From positions 186,001 to 250,000 of the forward strand of contig VWPU01011857.1 in the NCBI GenBank assembly GCA_013398955.1: 64,000 bases of DNA, in the 5' to 3' direction. This document shows positions 1-12,559 of this stretch, one piece after another (the stretch's first letter is position 1; the number at the start of each line of letters is the position of its first letter). The translations under genes were made by a program, and so were the position numbers. Source of the DNA: Callaeas wilsoni (Eukaryota; Chordata; Aves; Passeriformes; Callaeidae). The notes beneath the pieces were generated by a model. That model worked only from the letters and a program-made list of their open reading frames with translations, was not told the DNA's origin and ran no database searches.

Positions 1-170
1 CACTGTTGCTTCTGTTGGCTGGAATCCATTCTCTCATCCTGCTCTACAGGTAGCAGGAACTTTGGCACTGGGCTTTGGCTTCCTGCTGAGGAGCAAGTAC
101 AATGACAAGTTCTCTGTTACCTTTGAATCCTGCTTCTGTAGGATCCCCTAAACAGAGGGCAGAGTTTCAA
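1..170 (+). other. short open frame with acceptor-like sites, unassigned
   Basis: Frame 2 is open from the window edge to a TAA at about 149-151. It reads as roughly 49 protein-like residues, including LALGFGFLLRSKYND. Pyrimidine-rich stretches ending in AG lie near 50 (CTCTACAG) and 140 (TTCTGTAG), so it could be the last exon of a gene running in from the left. Nothing in it matches a family I know. An open stretch of this length is common by chance, so this is only a pointer for checking against the sequence left of the window. Confidence 0.12.
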
Positions 171-518
171 AATTGGAGGAGAGCATGATCATGCTTTTAA
201 ACTTTTCTGTAGAGCAGATATTTGAAATTTTGGTACATTTTTAAATGCTTTTTTAAAATATTCATATTTTTGCCTGATTCTGGTGTGTTTTCACATGTAG
301 GTTTAAACCCACGTCTGAAAGTCATCATTCAACTGCACCTCATTTCATGTGTCATCTCAGCAGGTGTACAATTTTCAGAACATCGCTAAGCCTATTATGA
401 AAACATAGACCGAGAAAACCTTAAGAGGTCTCTTCTACTCAGAGTGGGATTAGAAGAACCTGTGGCATCCTTGACAGGAATGCATTACATCTTTTTGTGT
501 GTATGGAGACTACAAACT

Positions 519-887
519 TTACAAGAGGCAGAATCAGATCTCTGTTCTTACTAGGAGTGGCTTTGGTTGTCTCACCAGAACCTTTCCTTTTGCAGTTGTC
601 CCATCCACACGGATGTAGAAGATGCTGTATTCCCTTTCAAAGAGTCTCTTGCACACCTTGTGCATCCCACGATTATAATCTAGTCCAAGCTTACCCATCT
701 CTTTCATGAGAATGACCTCTGGGACACACCAGATAAAAGTCACAAGGTCTGAATCTTTTACTTCTTCCCCATTCACAAAGTCTCCAGGCCAGTAAGGAAT
801 ACTAAAGGGAATTAGGCTGGTCTGACTCAGCTTATTCATGACAGCTCCATTTTTGCTGCTACTCACCACCTTGCTATCCCCAGATAT
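519..887 (-). other. unassigned protein-like open frame (possible pseudogene or exon)
   Basis: The minus strand is open for about 120 codons, from just after an in-frame TGA near 890 to a TGA at about 531. The only upstream in-frame starts are GTG codons; the first ATG is about 20 codons in. The translation looks protein-like: a middle part with IPYWPGDFVNGEEV, then a basic C-terminal half with KVCKRLFEREYSIFYIRVDG. I recognise no family. Possible splice signals occur inside it (CCCTTTAG before the IPYWPGD part, CTGGTGAGA near the end), so part of it could be an exon. Frames of this length are expected several times by chance in 64 kb at this base composition, so coding status is unproven. 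It may equally be a decayed pseudogene. Confidence 0.15.
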
Positions 888-899
888 GAAAGCATCTCA

Positions 900-1950
900 G
901 TGATAAATAATACAGCGTTCTCTGTTACTTGACAAATTTGTTGTGCAGTATTATTTAAGAAAACCAGTTATAGCTTGAACTGGTTAAGTTTTTTTATGCT
1001 TTTCAGATCATAAATATTTATAGATTATTTTATTGTAAAAATGTTTCACTTTATTCTGAAAACTTGTACGAAAACACAATTTTTACTTAAATTATTTACA
1101 TTTCTTGGCTCATTTTCAATTTCTTCCCTTCCTTCTCTATCACATAAAGATATAAGAAAGAAGAGATGCAAAATTATAAATCTTATAAAAAAATGAAAAC
1201 TGATCAAGTTCGTTATGTAATTTTGGTGAAGTGTGAGTATGTTGGGGGAGGTAGGGCTGCTTTTTGCAGTATATAATATTGGAATGAGCTATCCTTTGCC
1301 TAGCCCCAGCTCATGCTCTAACAACTTCTTTGACTCATGATAAGAATAGTTAGAACATCTGCTAAAGCCCTCTCTCACCTATATATTTAAGAAAATAATT
1401 ATATTATAGAAATAGCCCTCCCTTGGAATAGTAAACCATACGTAACAACTCACAGTGATATGCGCACATCACAACAAAAGTGTGACAATTCCTCTCTGCA
1501 ATCCTTTTTGTTTCACCTTTCCATTATGAAGATGGTATGATGTTTGTGTGAGTAAACATTGAAACATTAGACTCTATCAGTGCAATCTTAATTTAACCCT
1601 TGTGAATATGTTTTCCATACTGTCCTAATCATATGATTGCATTTTTTTCTCTTATGAAAATCCTGCCTCATTCTGTGCAGAATCAATAGTGTTCCTGCAT
1701 TTTCACAACCTGCTGTTACTTGGATTGTTCCCCATCCATTTCTTGAGTTGTCTTAGTCCTCTTTATAAAACTCATATTTGATCAAATGCCTTCCTGTAAA
1801 CACTTGTTTTATCCATGAACCAAAGGACTTTTACGTCTCTTGCCCTTCTCCATCTGTTTGCCAAGTACCGCAGTTTAAAATTATCACTAATGTGGCTGAA
1901 CACATATAGGAAATATCCCTAAATAGCCTCAGAGGGTCTTACTACAATAC
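900..1950. other. AT-rich non-coding stretch
   Basis: No plausible open frame, repeat family or structured RNA is visible. It is A/T-rich with scattered short homopolymers. Confidence 0.6.
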
Positions 1951-4760
1951 AAATGCTAGGAGAAAACATGTTTTTCTGCTTTTTATTCCCTCTACATAAA
2001 ATGATAAGACAGCAAGGCCAGCAGTGTGTGATCTCTGCTCAGCACACTGGAATCACTCACAAGTCTTTCACTGCAGGTGGTTTCCAGTCTGACTCCTGTT
2101 CCCCAGCAGGGCCCAGCCATAACCCACTGCACAGCAGGGCTCACCCCACAGGCAGATTACAGTATGGAAGCACCGTACTGCAGGATGCACATATTTGCTA
2201 GGACTTCAGTCTATTAGGCAACTCTGAAACAGAACTGAAGTCCAAAATTCTTTTTCCCAGTGGAGGCTTAACGTTAAAGCAGAGGGCATTGAGTGGGTGG
2301 GACACAGATACACCTGTGCCTTGTTACTAGCCCAGGAACAGCTGTGTCACATAACGGAGACAATAAAAGGCTCCAGGTTAACACGGGGGCTTTAGTCCAG
2401 GCTGACGTGGGTTTGAGGTAAGAGAATTTAATTTTGAACGTTTTCACTTTCCAAATTGTCTGAGTGTACTTGTTTTTGTGAAAAGTAAGCCTTTGGTAGG
2501 GTATTGTTGAAATGTAAGGAGGAAGTTCGGTGTCCTCTTTTGCTTTGGGTGGGTAGCTTGAATACAATGAAGCAATTATAGTTGTGAGCTATAGTAGTAG
2601 ACAGGTCTCTTAAAATAGATACTTACTATTTTGTGATTATTAATGTCAGGCAAACAAAAAATATTATAATAAAGTAGGACACTAAGGCATCTTGCTTTAT
2701 CTTCAAAGCAGGTTTAGGTAATGTTCTTGCTTCTTAGTCTGTAGTGAAATTTCTACCAATAAGGAACAAATCCTCACACATTCCTGCACTTGTTTGGTGG
2801 TATTAGCTTTCAAATTTTGTACCTTTTTTTTTTTAAATTGATTTCTTCTACATTGTTGCTTGCTCCTCAAACAAAGGAGGAGCTTGCATGAAGCATTCCT
2901 GCAGCTTCAGTGCACAGCAACTTGAATTAAGCCAATATAGGCACTAGGCATACACAGCACACTGTCCCTGTAGTTTTGCTCATGCTGCACAGGCCACCAA
3001 ACCCTTGTTGTAGTAATTAGATGAGACAGGAAGGAAAGTGTGTGCTTCTCTTTGTTGGGGTGGAAGAAAGGACTGAAAACTACACAAGGCTGAGTTTTCA
3101 TGTTAAATAGGCTGAGGTTACAGGGAGGCCTGAGCACCTGTGACTGGGCTGCAGGGACTTGGCATGGAGTTGGGAGCAGGGCTTGGACAGGTGATGTCCA
3201 ATAGAGTACCCAGCTGTGGTGGTTTCTCCTTCTGTTTGTTCTCATGTTGTCTGAGGAATGAAGGTCTGTCTGTTCTGTTGAAGCTTTCAAAATTTCCTGT
3301 GTGTGTATCTATGCTAGCTTTGGTTCTGAAATAATTGTATGACTTTGAGAACCAGATAGTCAAGTATAAGTTTGCCTTTATCCAGGTGTGTCTGTGCTGT
3401 GTCTAAACAACATTATCTTCACTTATTGCTACAGTGCACATAACCTCCCTACCTCCACAGGACTGAAAATGCTTTGTTTTCCAATGTTATATTGCTGCAT
3501 TTGAACTAACACTTTTTACACTGGTGATTTGAAACTTTTTGAAATGTACATCTCTAAAGTATTTGCAGATAGATTAAGAAAGTTTTTCAGAAATTATTCA
3601 TCTTATTCTTTAGCTCTAAGCTGCCCTCTCAATTGTTGAATGAAATGCTCTTTCATATAGTCTCAAAGCACTGTCTTTTTTTTTTTGTGGGGGGCTGACT
3701 ATAAATGCTTATTACTGTTTGCCTTGGATTCTTCTTCATTATGGTGGTCTTTGGTATATTGAACTGGCATATATGAGGTTTTTTGAGTCATTCTTGTGAC
3801 TTGCAAATTACTTGTGAAGCCTTTTTTAAAAGACCTTTTTCCCAGTGTTTTAGGTAATAAATAATTTTGCTGAGATTTGTTTAGTGGTTTTTATCAGAAA
3901 ACTAGACAGAACTTGCCTTTTGTCACAAGGTATGAAAAGATTTTTTTTTTATTGACTCAGTTTTCAGAGTAAATTTTTATTTCCCCAGAGAGAGAGCAAA
4001 GATATTGATTAGATGGAAAATTTTGCAAAATAGTGATAAATCTGTACTATCTGCTGAAATAGTTCAGAATGTTGCAGACATTCCTTGTGAAACCTGTTGT
4101 ACCATCTTTTCTGTGGAGTTGCAACAACAACTCTTTGGCCTCAAAAGTGACTAAGACTGGTTTTCCATTACAACCCTGAAGAGCAGACCTCATTGTCACT
4201 GCCAAGGAGCTTGGCTTGCTGAGGATAAATCAGCTGCACTCACTTTTATAATACTGAACTCAGCCAGGGAGAAGATCTCAAAAAAAAAAAGTAAAGGACA
4301 AGGAATCTGTCCTTTAGCTGTCTCACCCCTCGCTTTTCCATTGCAAAGGGAGGATAATACTTTTCTACCTTCCAGGGCTTTGAGGGAAGCCTACACACAC
4401 GTCTGTGTCCCCATCTGCTTGGGCACACACGTATGTTCTTGGCTGCATGTGCCTATGTGCACATTGTTCTCTGGGGCTTGCCTCCATGAGGCAGCTCCAG
4501 CTGAACTTCAGGAAGTCTATAACCAAGATGAGCCTTTCTGTACATTTATATATTTATGGCTTTCTGTTTTTTTTCTCAGAGATAAAGCTTCAGCAATACA
4601 GATTAAGCTAAACATGGTGCAGCCATTTAGGAAACCTCCACTGCAGAGTAGGTGGCTCTTGTACCACTTTCGTGGCACAGGGGACCTGGTTTGCATCAAC
4701 TGACAAAAGAGTAGTGTCAGCTTAGTGCAAAACTAGCAACCAGACAAGCCTGTGGTTACT
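1950..4760. other. non-coding stretch with minor tracts
   Basis: A mildly GC-richer portion lies at about 2030-2200. The rest is AT-rich. A T11 run at 3676-3686 is followed by a short G run, and an A-rich tract sits near 4279-4290. Short open frames on both strands overlap one another and show no coding features. I see no gene. Confidence 0.5.
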
Positions 4761-4769
4761 ATAGAAATG

Positions 4770-5120
4770 TTCTTTTTGTGTCAGACGGGAGCGCATGCAA
4801 ACCTAATTAGTTCTCAGTATGGAGTGGGTATCTGTTCTGTTAAGTTTATTGTCATTTTATTGTGAAGGCCTGATAAGGGCTTGGTTTAACTGTGTATGGA
4901 TGGCATTCATTTAATGGAGTGTAACTTGACTGGAATCTTGCCTTATCAGGGTGGCAGAAATAGCTGTAAAATTTTATTGACCGGTGAAACAATGGGTCAG
5001 AAGCTCAGTGTGTACAAATCAACACAGCTGGCTTGGGAGTCAGCAAAGCACCATCAGTTTATGTCAGCTGTCTTGTTTCAGCTGTCTGAGAACTCTTTTA
5101 ACATGATGGCTAGAAACCTG
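4770..5120. promoter_or_regulatory. candidate conserved non-coding element / enhancer
   Basis: This stretch carries several transcription-factor-like words: GCATGC at 4793-4798, the homeodomain-type TAATTAG at 4804-4810, GATAAG at 4872-4877, its inverse CTTATC at 4942-4947, and the SOX-type ACAATGG at 4989-4995. Enhancers often cluster such words, but each is short and frequent in AT-rich DNA. There is no alignment behind this call. Confidence 0.2.
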
Positions 5121-5179
5121 GTTTTCCTTACTTTGTTTTTTTCACTGCATTCACAGTCTTAGTCCTTACATGCCTAGAG

Positions 5180-6700
5180 TATTTTCTGAAATCATGGAAG
5201 TGGAATGATTACAAGAGTTAGTGTGTTAAATCAATGTAAAAATGGAGCTGCACATAAATTAAGAGCTGTATTTTGCATAACAGCTGGGGTGATGGGGAAA
5301 GCAAAGCAAAAAAGGAAACCTGAGTTGAGTTGGATAAGAAAAAACATTTATTTGCAAAGACCTCAAAGTCAAATTCATCAGACAAAAATCCTGCATTTCC
5401 TCAGAACAGGGTTTTTTTCCACGAAACATTTTCATTTAAATAAAAGTGTTTTGATTGTTTCATTTTCAAGAACTTTCCAGTGGAATAATGGTAAAATCCC
5501 TCTCAGTCGATGTCATACGGAGTCATGCTGCTAATCACTCATGAAGGTTCTTACTCATCAACAAAGTTAAAAATTTATCTGCAAATGAAATTCTTGTTTT
5601 AAAAACATTAGACCAATTTTACTCGTCTGATTAATTCACTGATTCATTAGAGCAGCTTCTGGGTAAGACTTGCTTCACTTTACTTAATTACAGTTTGTGG
5701 CCTGTGACAATAGTAAGATGCTGTTACAAGCAACTGCATTAGGCAGCAGTACTTATTTCTATTCATGTAAATAGAAACTAAAGGAATACAAGAGCCCTGA
5801 AATATCTTAGTCATATTGTATATAAGAAGTTCTCCTGCAAATCCAGAGTGATGCAAAGATGTCTGAGCATTTCAAATCTTTCAGTGGACTTCAGGATGAA
5901 GCTTTGTTCTTCTGGATGATCTACAGCTTAATACTGTGACCCTTTTAAAATTCATTTATGTGTCTGTATTTTTTCATTTAAATCTGATTGATTTCAATGT
6001 AGGCATTTGAGGTCTAACCCTAGAAATGCAAATACTTTGTTATGAAAGCATCTGCAGAGGAATTATCAGTTAGATGCCTTTCTTGGAAGTAGTTTAATGA
6101 CAAATTCAAAGGGCTCTATAATTCAGAAAAACAAATATTGGTAATTTCAGAACAATTCTTAGCAGATGATCCCTTTAAGTTCTTGAAAAGGGCTTTTGAT
6201 GGCTGACTGTGGTGATCAGTTAACTCCTGCAAGTGCGGTCTTTGTCAGAGTGACAAAGGATTCCAAAACCATCTTTCACTTCAAAAATTATGTTGTAGGA
6301 TATACAAACATCTTGTAATGTGTGAATAAACAAAAATTAAAGACTAACTCACGTGCCACACTGGGAAAAGGATAGGTCAAGATGAGGGGGAGAAGTCTAA
6401 CTTCATGTGGATGGAAGGCATATTTTTTCCCAATTGTCCCAATGCGGTCCTAAGTATTTTAAAGTCAACATATACACCCTAATACTTGTTCCCCATTCCT
6501 TGTTTGAATAGCTTTTAAGAGTGACGACGTAATGACTTAAACTCTTCTGCCAGAAAATATTAACTGATTCAAATTCCCATTTAGAAGCTTGAAAAACCTC
6601 CATACTTGCAAAAAAGGAACTTCGAACTCCGAACATGCAAATGCTCTCTGCTCTTCTGGAGGGAGCTCTTTAAGTCTTTTTGTCAGTACTGACGTCTATT
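5180..6700. other. AT-rich non-coding stretch
   Basis: I see no gene, RNA or recognisable repeat here. Short open frames (for example 5205-5534) have no family features. Confidence 0.55.
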
Positions 6701-6719
6701 TAATATATTAGGCTTTACA

Positions 6720-6830
6720 GGAGTCTTATTTATTGTGACAAATCAAAGTGCTGCCGGGGCGCTCATCTGCCATGGAACTAATTTCTCATGTCATCTGTTG
6801 TGAGAACAGGAAATGAAAAAATCTTTCTTT
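6720..6830. promoter_or_regulatory. candidate non-coding regulatory element
   Basis: A compact, higher-complexity patch contains the TCF/LEF-type word ATCAAAG at 6742-6748 and two CATCTG E-boxes at 6764-6769 and 6792-6797. They flank a small GC-rich core (CCGGGGCGC). The call is an inference from motif clustering alone. Confidence 0.18.
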
Positions 6831-7379
6831 AGTTATGGATTTGATTTGTGAGTGGAAGAAAATGTATTGGGCTGTGTTCTACAGGAGAAATTCACTTGCA
6901 GAGAGGTATAGAGCTGTGCATATGCAGATGTTTGTGACTATTGAGTTTTCCACCGTTGATATCAGACCACCAGAGGCTGGCAACAGAGCAATTTCAAAGC
7001 TCTTCAAAGTCAGGTTTTATTATACAGAAGTACACACATCTTTCAGGGAAAACCCCCACAAATAGATTGGTCTTTAGTTTACATATAAAATAACATGCTT
7101 TTTATCTTTTCCTATGGGATGGAGTGACCTGTAGATTTTTTTTATTTCTATACAGACAAGGTCTGGATTGAATCTGTTGTGGTCTCTTTAGATATAATGA
7201 GCTCTACACAGTTATGTATCTGATACCCTCACAGAGTTCAGTCATCTCAGAACATCAGAGTCTTCCTTTAGTTTCTCTACAGCTTCAGAATCTGAAAATT
7301 CACTCTGGTCTTTTCCCTAAATGGAGGCTGAGTTTTTTAGAGTATTCAAATTTTGAATAAGCTCTTTCATGTGATGTGC

Positions 7380-7530
7380 TTCACTGAGATGTCCTCTCGA
7401 GGCTTCAGTGGTGCATTCGTGTGCAGGGCTCCCTGTGGTCCCCAGCAGGCAGAATGCCACGTCCCTGGAAGTGAACGTGGCATGCATCCCTCGTGTGCAG
7501 TACAGAGCCAGCCCTCTGACACAGAGGATA
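7380..7530. other. GC-rich patch containing a 9-bp inverted repeat
   Basis: This patch of about 150 bp is clearly richer in G+C than its surroundings and holds several CpGs. ATGCCACGT at 7454-7462 is the exact reverse complement of ACGTGGCAT at 7475-7483, with a 12-base spacer. It could form a small hairpin or act as paired protein half-sites. Short open frames cross it on both strands, which is expected when local GC is raised. Confidence 0.4.
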
Positions 7531-8260
7531 CAGAGGCTACAGCTGTACAAGGACTCGATTTGCACAGCAGGAATGTGTGAAATGTAACATGATTTATTGC
7601 AGTAGTGGAAGGGAACTTGGGGCGAGGTACACTCTACTAAAAGTATTATTCTTTGCACTTTAATATTCTACTTTTTCTTTAAAAGGATAACTTCTGGGGG
7701 AGAATGAAATGTGGGAGAGTGACCTCAAATTCTTCATTTCAGTCTTGCCACCACAGAAATTTGGGGAAAATCAATATTGTCTTCAAACTGTCATTTCTTG
7801 CAACTTGGGCATATACTTGAGGGATGTTCACCCTCATCCAGACATTTGTTCCAAAATGGAAAAATTGCGTTCAAATGCTCAAGCTTGGAAAATTTTGATA
7901 ACAAACCTAAGAGTCAAAAGAAGAATTAATTAAAATAATGTGTAGAATTACTTAAGAACATGTAATATTTGGTAAGATGCCTTCTTTGTCATATAGTATA
8001 GACTGGAACCATTCTGTTTAGTACACTTGAGGGATCAATCAAATTACAGAATTTGCTTTGTTTGTTTCTTTTGGGGTGATGATGGTTGGTATTTAAAGTA
8101 TTATTTAATTTATGCAATATACTACAGGAAATCTTTATTTTCTCCATGGAGTTCTAGCTTCTATACCAGATAAATCATCATCTTGGTATATTCAGGTTTG
8201 GTTCTTTCCTTTTCCTTTGGGAGGACACAGTTATAATATCAAAGACCCTTTGTTTCTATT

Positions 8261-8300
8261 GCTATTTTTTGGGTTTGGTTGGTTTTTTTGGTGTTTTTTC
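8261..8300. repeat. T/G-rich low-complexity tract
   Basis: The tract consists of T runs interrupted by GG and GGG, the complement of the A/C-rich tracts seen elsewhere in the window. It is low-complexity DNA, possibly the decayed antisense tail of a retroposed copy, but no parent element is visible next to it. Confidence 0.6.
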
Positions 8301-8418
8301 CAAAGAGCAGACCTAAGAGAATGTGAGGGGCAATAGCTCGATTGTTCAGTGACAGGAGACAATATCTGCTATTAAATTTGAGCACATATTGGCCAACCAT
8401 TATGGGGCCTTGGGGAGG

Positions 8419-8441
8419 AATTTCAGCACTCAGCTGAAATT
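8419..8441. repeat. 9-bp stem hairpin
   Basis: AATTTCAGC at 8419-8427 and GCTGAAATT at 8433-8441 are exact reverse complements around the 5-base loop ACTCA. A further TTCAGCTGG follows directly, so the half-site is partly repeated. The arms are too short for a microRNA precursor. No function is assigned. Confidence 0.55.
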
Positions 8442-8449
8442 TCAGCTGG

Positions 8450-11400
8450 TTTGTAAATCCAGTAAAGTCACAGAAGAGTCAGAAATGTGTAAAGGTTGAG
8501 ACTTGCCTGGGTGGTTCCTTCCCTGCTCTCTTTTTCCTTCTTGTGTCTCAGTCCCTCTTGCCATAACAAATGCAATTACCCTAAAGGTGATGCCTTGTTC
8601 TTGGCATTTTAAGAATCATTTTGTCTAAGCAAAGTGCTTATCTGTATAAAGATCCTCCAATAGTTAATGATGATGATCAGCTATGTCCACTCCTAAAAGG
8701 AAATTCTGAATACTGAAAGAAGGCTGTCCAAGAAAAACACATGATGAACCTGTTGATTCAGTCACAACATATTTTGGTTCAGATAAAAAACACATAATAA
8801 AAGACAATACTAATAATATAATCTTAAGAAACACTCAAATAAATAACAACAAATTGGTAAATATAGTATTGCCACGTGAGAAACTGTTCTTTTGTGTAAG
8901 TGCAAGAAACGAGACAAATCTGGATACATATCTTTCTGCTTATACTTTACGATAATATAATTTATAATATAATTTCTGATAATGTTCATGTTATGTATTA
9001 ATATCTATCAACTTTTCCTACTTTCTTTTTTCTTCTCTTTGCAATCACAATTTGTGGCAGGTATATAAATACTTTATCTGTGACTGAAAATTTAAGTGCT
9101 GCGTAAGCACCATCTATCCCCGTTTTACAGCCTGCCAAAGACTGCAATGGAGAAAATTTCCTGTCGTGCAGTGTGGGAAAGCGGCAGTGCCTTGCAGAGC
9201 TCTGTGGGCCCCATTGTTCTCAAATTGTTGAGGTTAAGGTCAGAATTAGAACCCAGGATTAAGCGTTGTCTTTAAGGCGCTAAAATTGTGCACTCTAAAC
9301 TAAGGTAACATAATATTAAACCTTTGCTCATATGGATTTTTGATGTTTAAAGTGAGTGGTCCAGCTACGCTGACAGAGGTTTTTTGGAAGAACCGAAGCC
9401 ACGTGTATGGTGTATAAAAGCATCACTTGCATTCACTGCTGGATTACAATCAGGCAGACTTGTCTCTTTGCAGAAGCAAGACAGCAACTATTAATCAATA
9501 TAACTTCCAAATTAGACAATTAAAACATTAACAGGTGCTGCGGGGGGGGTAAATGCCAAAATTACAGAAGTACTAAAAAACCCCTATTATTTTCCTTAAC
9601 AGTACAAATAAGTGCATCTGTTATGATGAATATAATAAAGCTCTATTTGTGTTGTTTACCTTATAAATTGGGCTATAAAGGCATTAAAACATTAGCTTTC
9701 ATAGAACCTAGGACTGTTATTCCCTCACAGGAGCAGTCTTCCAGATGCATGATCAGTAAACTGTCCACAGTATTTCCAGGAGTGCTAGCAGCACATCTGA
9801 ATATTTTGTGTTTTCCTTGTATTGGACCTCCATGAGGCTATTGGCTATATTAGGCTGTTGATCACAAGCTTTGTCATAAGAATGTCACTACTGTTCCAAG
9901 ATGAAATTAGTCTAGCAAGATCACCTTCACACTAAAGTAGACAGTTTAGATCTACTGCAATATCAGATTATTATTGATATATTGTATCAGAAAAAGATTC
10001 TTACCATACTGCATGCCTCAACCAAACTAACAGCCTTATGTTTGGAAGAAGTGTTTACTACTGGGATAATAATGAGGATCTGAAAGTAAGGAAAAAAATC
10101 AAGTAGACATAGTTTAATTTCAGTTTTGACTCACATATTTATTTCTCCAGAGTTATAGAATCTGTCATGTTAGTGTTAAAAGGTGTGTGATATCAAAACA
10201 GTGAGATGATACTTCTAATATAAGAAGATCAATAAAAAAAATGCACTGAGTCACTTTCTTTGGTCTTTGACCTGTATTTTCATCTTGCATTTCTCAGTCT
10301 TTTTTTTTTCTCCTTTGTTACATCAGTTCTCATAGATATTCCCAAGCTGCATGCATAGCAGACTCTTGAAGCAATGCATTTGGCAGACTCGGGGTTCAAA
10401 TAGACAGAATCTCTTTAAATATGAATTAAAGTTAATGAATAATTGTGTCTGCCAATGTTAATAAGGCATTCCTTTCCCAAAACTGGTGCAGAAGCTGTTG
10501 TGTTCCCTGTTCTCATGCACTCCAAAATGAAATAGTCTGCTTGTGTTTTTCCTGCTCCTGTGTACAGGAAATCCCCCTTGCTAGCCAGGCGTGCTCTGGG
10601 TGTTGCTCTGACCTTTACAGATATATTAATGTGTCAGACACAGGCAATTCAAGGACTACTGATGGAAATAATGTCTTAATAGAGGTGGACAAGTATTAAG
10701 GAAAGAAAAATATTTCCTTCAATTGTGAAAGATCATTTGAGTTGATTTCACACAGGAGAGAGGCCTTGTTTGCCCAGAATCATGTCTGCTTTTTTCCATG
10801 CTGCCAGTTCCTATAATAGATGCTGCCTGCAGGTGGATCCTGTTGCATCCTCTGATCACCAGTGCCCCCAGTCTCACAACTGTGCAAGGCAGCAGTGCCA
10901 GAGTATTGTAGAGTAGGCATGTCTATCCTTGAGTTAGACTCAAGGCCTGGGTTACTTTGCTTGTTTTAATGTTTTATTAGTCCATGATAAATTTCAAACC
11001 TCAGTGAAACAGGTAGGAGTCAAAATATGAGGCTTTCCAACCTCTGTGTCAGAGTGCAATTTGCAACAGAGTACATGGAAATTGTTTTTGTTAACTGATT
11101 ATTATTTTTTGGTTTTGCTTGAAGGCAGTGATGATTTGTTGTTGTTTAATGTTCTGAATTGCTTTCAGTATTCTAAGCATGGCATGCTGATGTTTTAAAG
11201 TGTTTAACAAGTAAATATTATGGCTGTAGCTTGTTGAGTGATTGTTTATTTTGGGAATACTACAAGTTCAGCTCTCTTTGAGGAAAGAGAGGGACAAAAC
11301 AACAATGTTGGTGACAATCATGTTTACAGCTGTAGCCTGGTTGAGGGAACAGAGTAAATGTTTTCTTTTGCACATTAATTTCAATGTGTACTTGGAAATT

Positions 11401-12230
11401 ATTTGCATGACAGGCCAAACTAAATCAAATCTTTGTTTGAGGAGATGAGTGGAGGACCCTGCATTTAGCGATTTGGGTACCCTTTTGTGGATAACTGCCT
11501 GGCATTTGAAGGCTGGATTTCATGTTTATAGATGGTGCTACAGATAATGATGAAAAGAGCAGTGTGGGTGAAATGTAGATGCATAACAACTCTAGAAATG
11601 CAGCTTGGCAGCAAGCAGGTAGAAAATAAACATTGATGCTGACAGCTGGAGGACAGTAAATAGCAGTAAATGAAATGAGGTGGCACATAGCAAATCTGGC
11701 ATCATACTGCAGATAATTGAAAGAAATTGGACACTCCTGTAGAACTTTGTTTCAGCCCAATATAGAGGTGCATTAAAAAGAACTAGAAACATTGGGTAGA
11801 ATGCTGTGCAAATGGCAACTTAATGATGATGGACTTGGAAACTCCACATTATAATTCACTCAACAATTAAAAAAAGAGGACAACATGGATATTTTCAACT
11901 GTTGTGCCACTGCTGAAAATAATGTGTTTTCCACCAGCATTTCTACTCCTCAGTTAAAACTTACATATCAGCTTTTGACTTTGGATGCTTCATGTTTCAG
12001 CAGCTCTGAAGAGTTGCCCATCCTATCCCTCACAGTCAGTAGTACATTAAATACACCACAGTTGATTATGGCCAACCAATCTTCTGGGATATACTGCAGC
12101 ATGAAAAGTTAATATTGCAAAATTATCAAGAGTTGTTAGGAAATGTCAATTTTGAACTATTTTGTTTAAAATACAGTTTAATTGACTTTATGTAAATAGT
12201 TTGACAAATTCCTTCAAAACAGTCCTTTGA
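8450..12230. other. AT-rich non-coding stretch
   Basis: A G8 run lies at 9542-9549. Otherwise this is AT-rich sequence with no gene or repeat family I can name. Overlapping minus-strand open frames at about 11425-11792 are short and lack any motif. Confidence 0.55.
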
Positions 12231-12279
12231 ACATACAACTGGATAAAATCCGTGGTTATTGGAGATGGTGGGTTTCCTG

Positions 12280-12480
12280 TAAGCTCTGCACAGGAGCACG
12301 GCGGGTTACATCCGTCTTTGGAGTTCTTCAGTTAAATCATTTTCTGCCACTTCTGTGGAGCAGTGGAGAACAGCAACTCATCCTGCACGTGGCAGCTGGG
12401 CCTGCACGTGTCGGTGTCAGCGAGGAGAGGGTCAGCCTTGCCTGGAGCCACTTTCTCTCCTCTTTTTCACACAACCTGCT
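12280..12480. promoter_or_regulatory. GC-rich patch with tandem CACGTG E-boxes
   Basis: The 10-mer CCTGCACGTG occurs exactly twice, at 12382-12391 and 12401-12410, placing two canonical E-boxes 19 bp apart. Such sites bind bHLH factors (MYC, USF, CLOCK:BMAL1 classes), and paired E-boxes are known in clock-controlled elements. All three plus-strand frames are open for 65-106 codons here, which reflects the base composition rather than coding. The regulatory role is inferred. Confidence 0.3.
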
Positions 12481-12559
12481 CCTCACATACGGAAAGGTGG
12501 GAGAAGAAAGTACATACTTACTGTTCTTACTCTTCTGTCAAATCTGACGTCAGTTCATA

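Noticed and set aside
8419..8441. Hairpin as a microRNA precursor
   Set aside because: The stem is only 9 bp, well short of the roughly 22-bp or longer arms a precursor needs.
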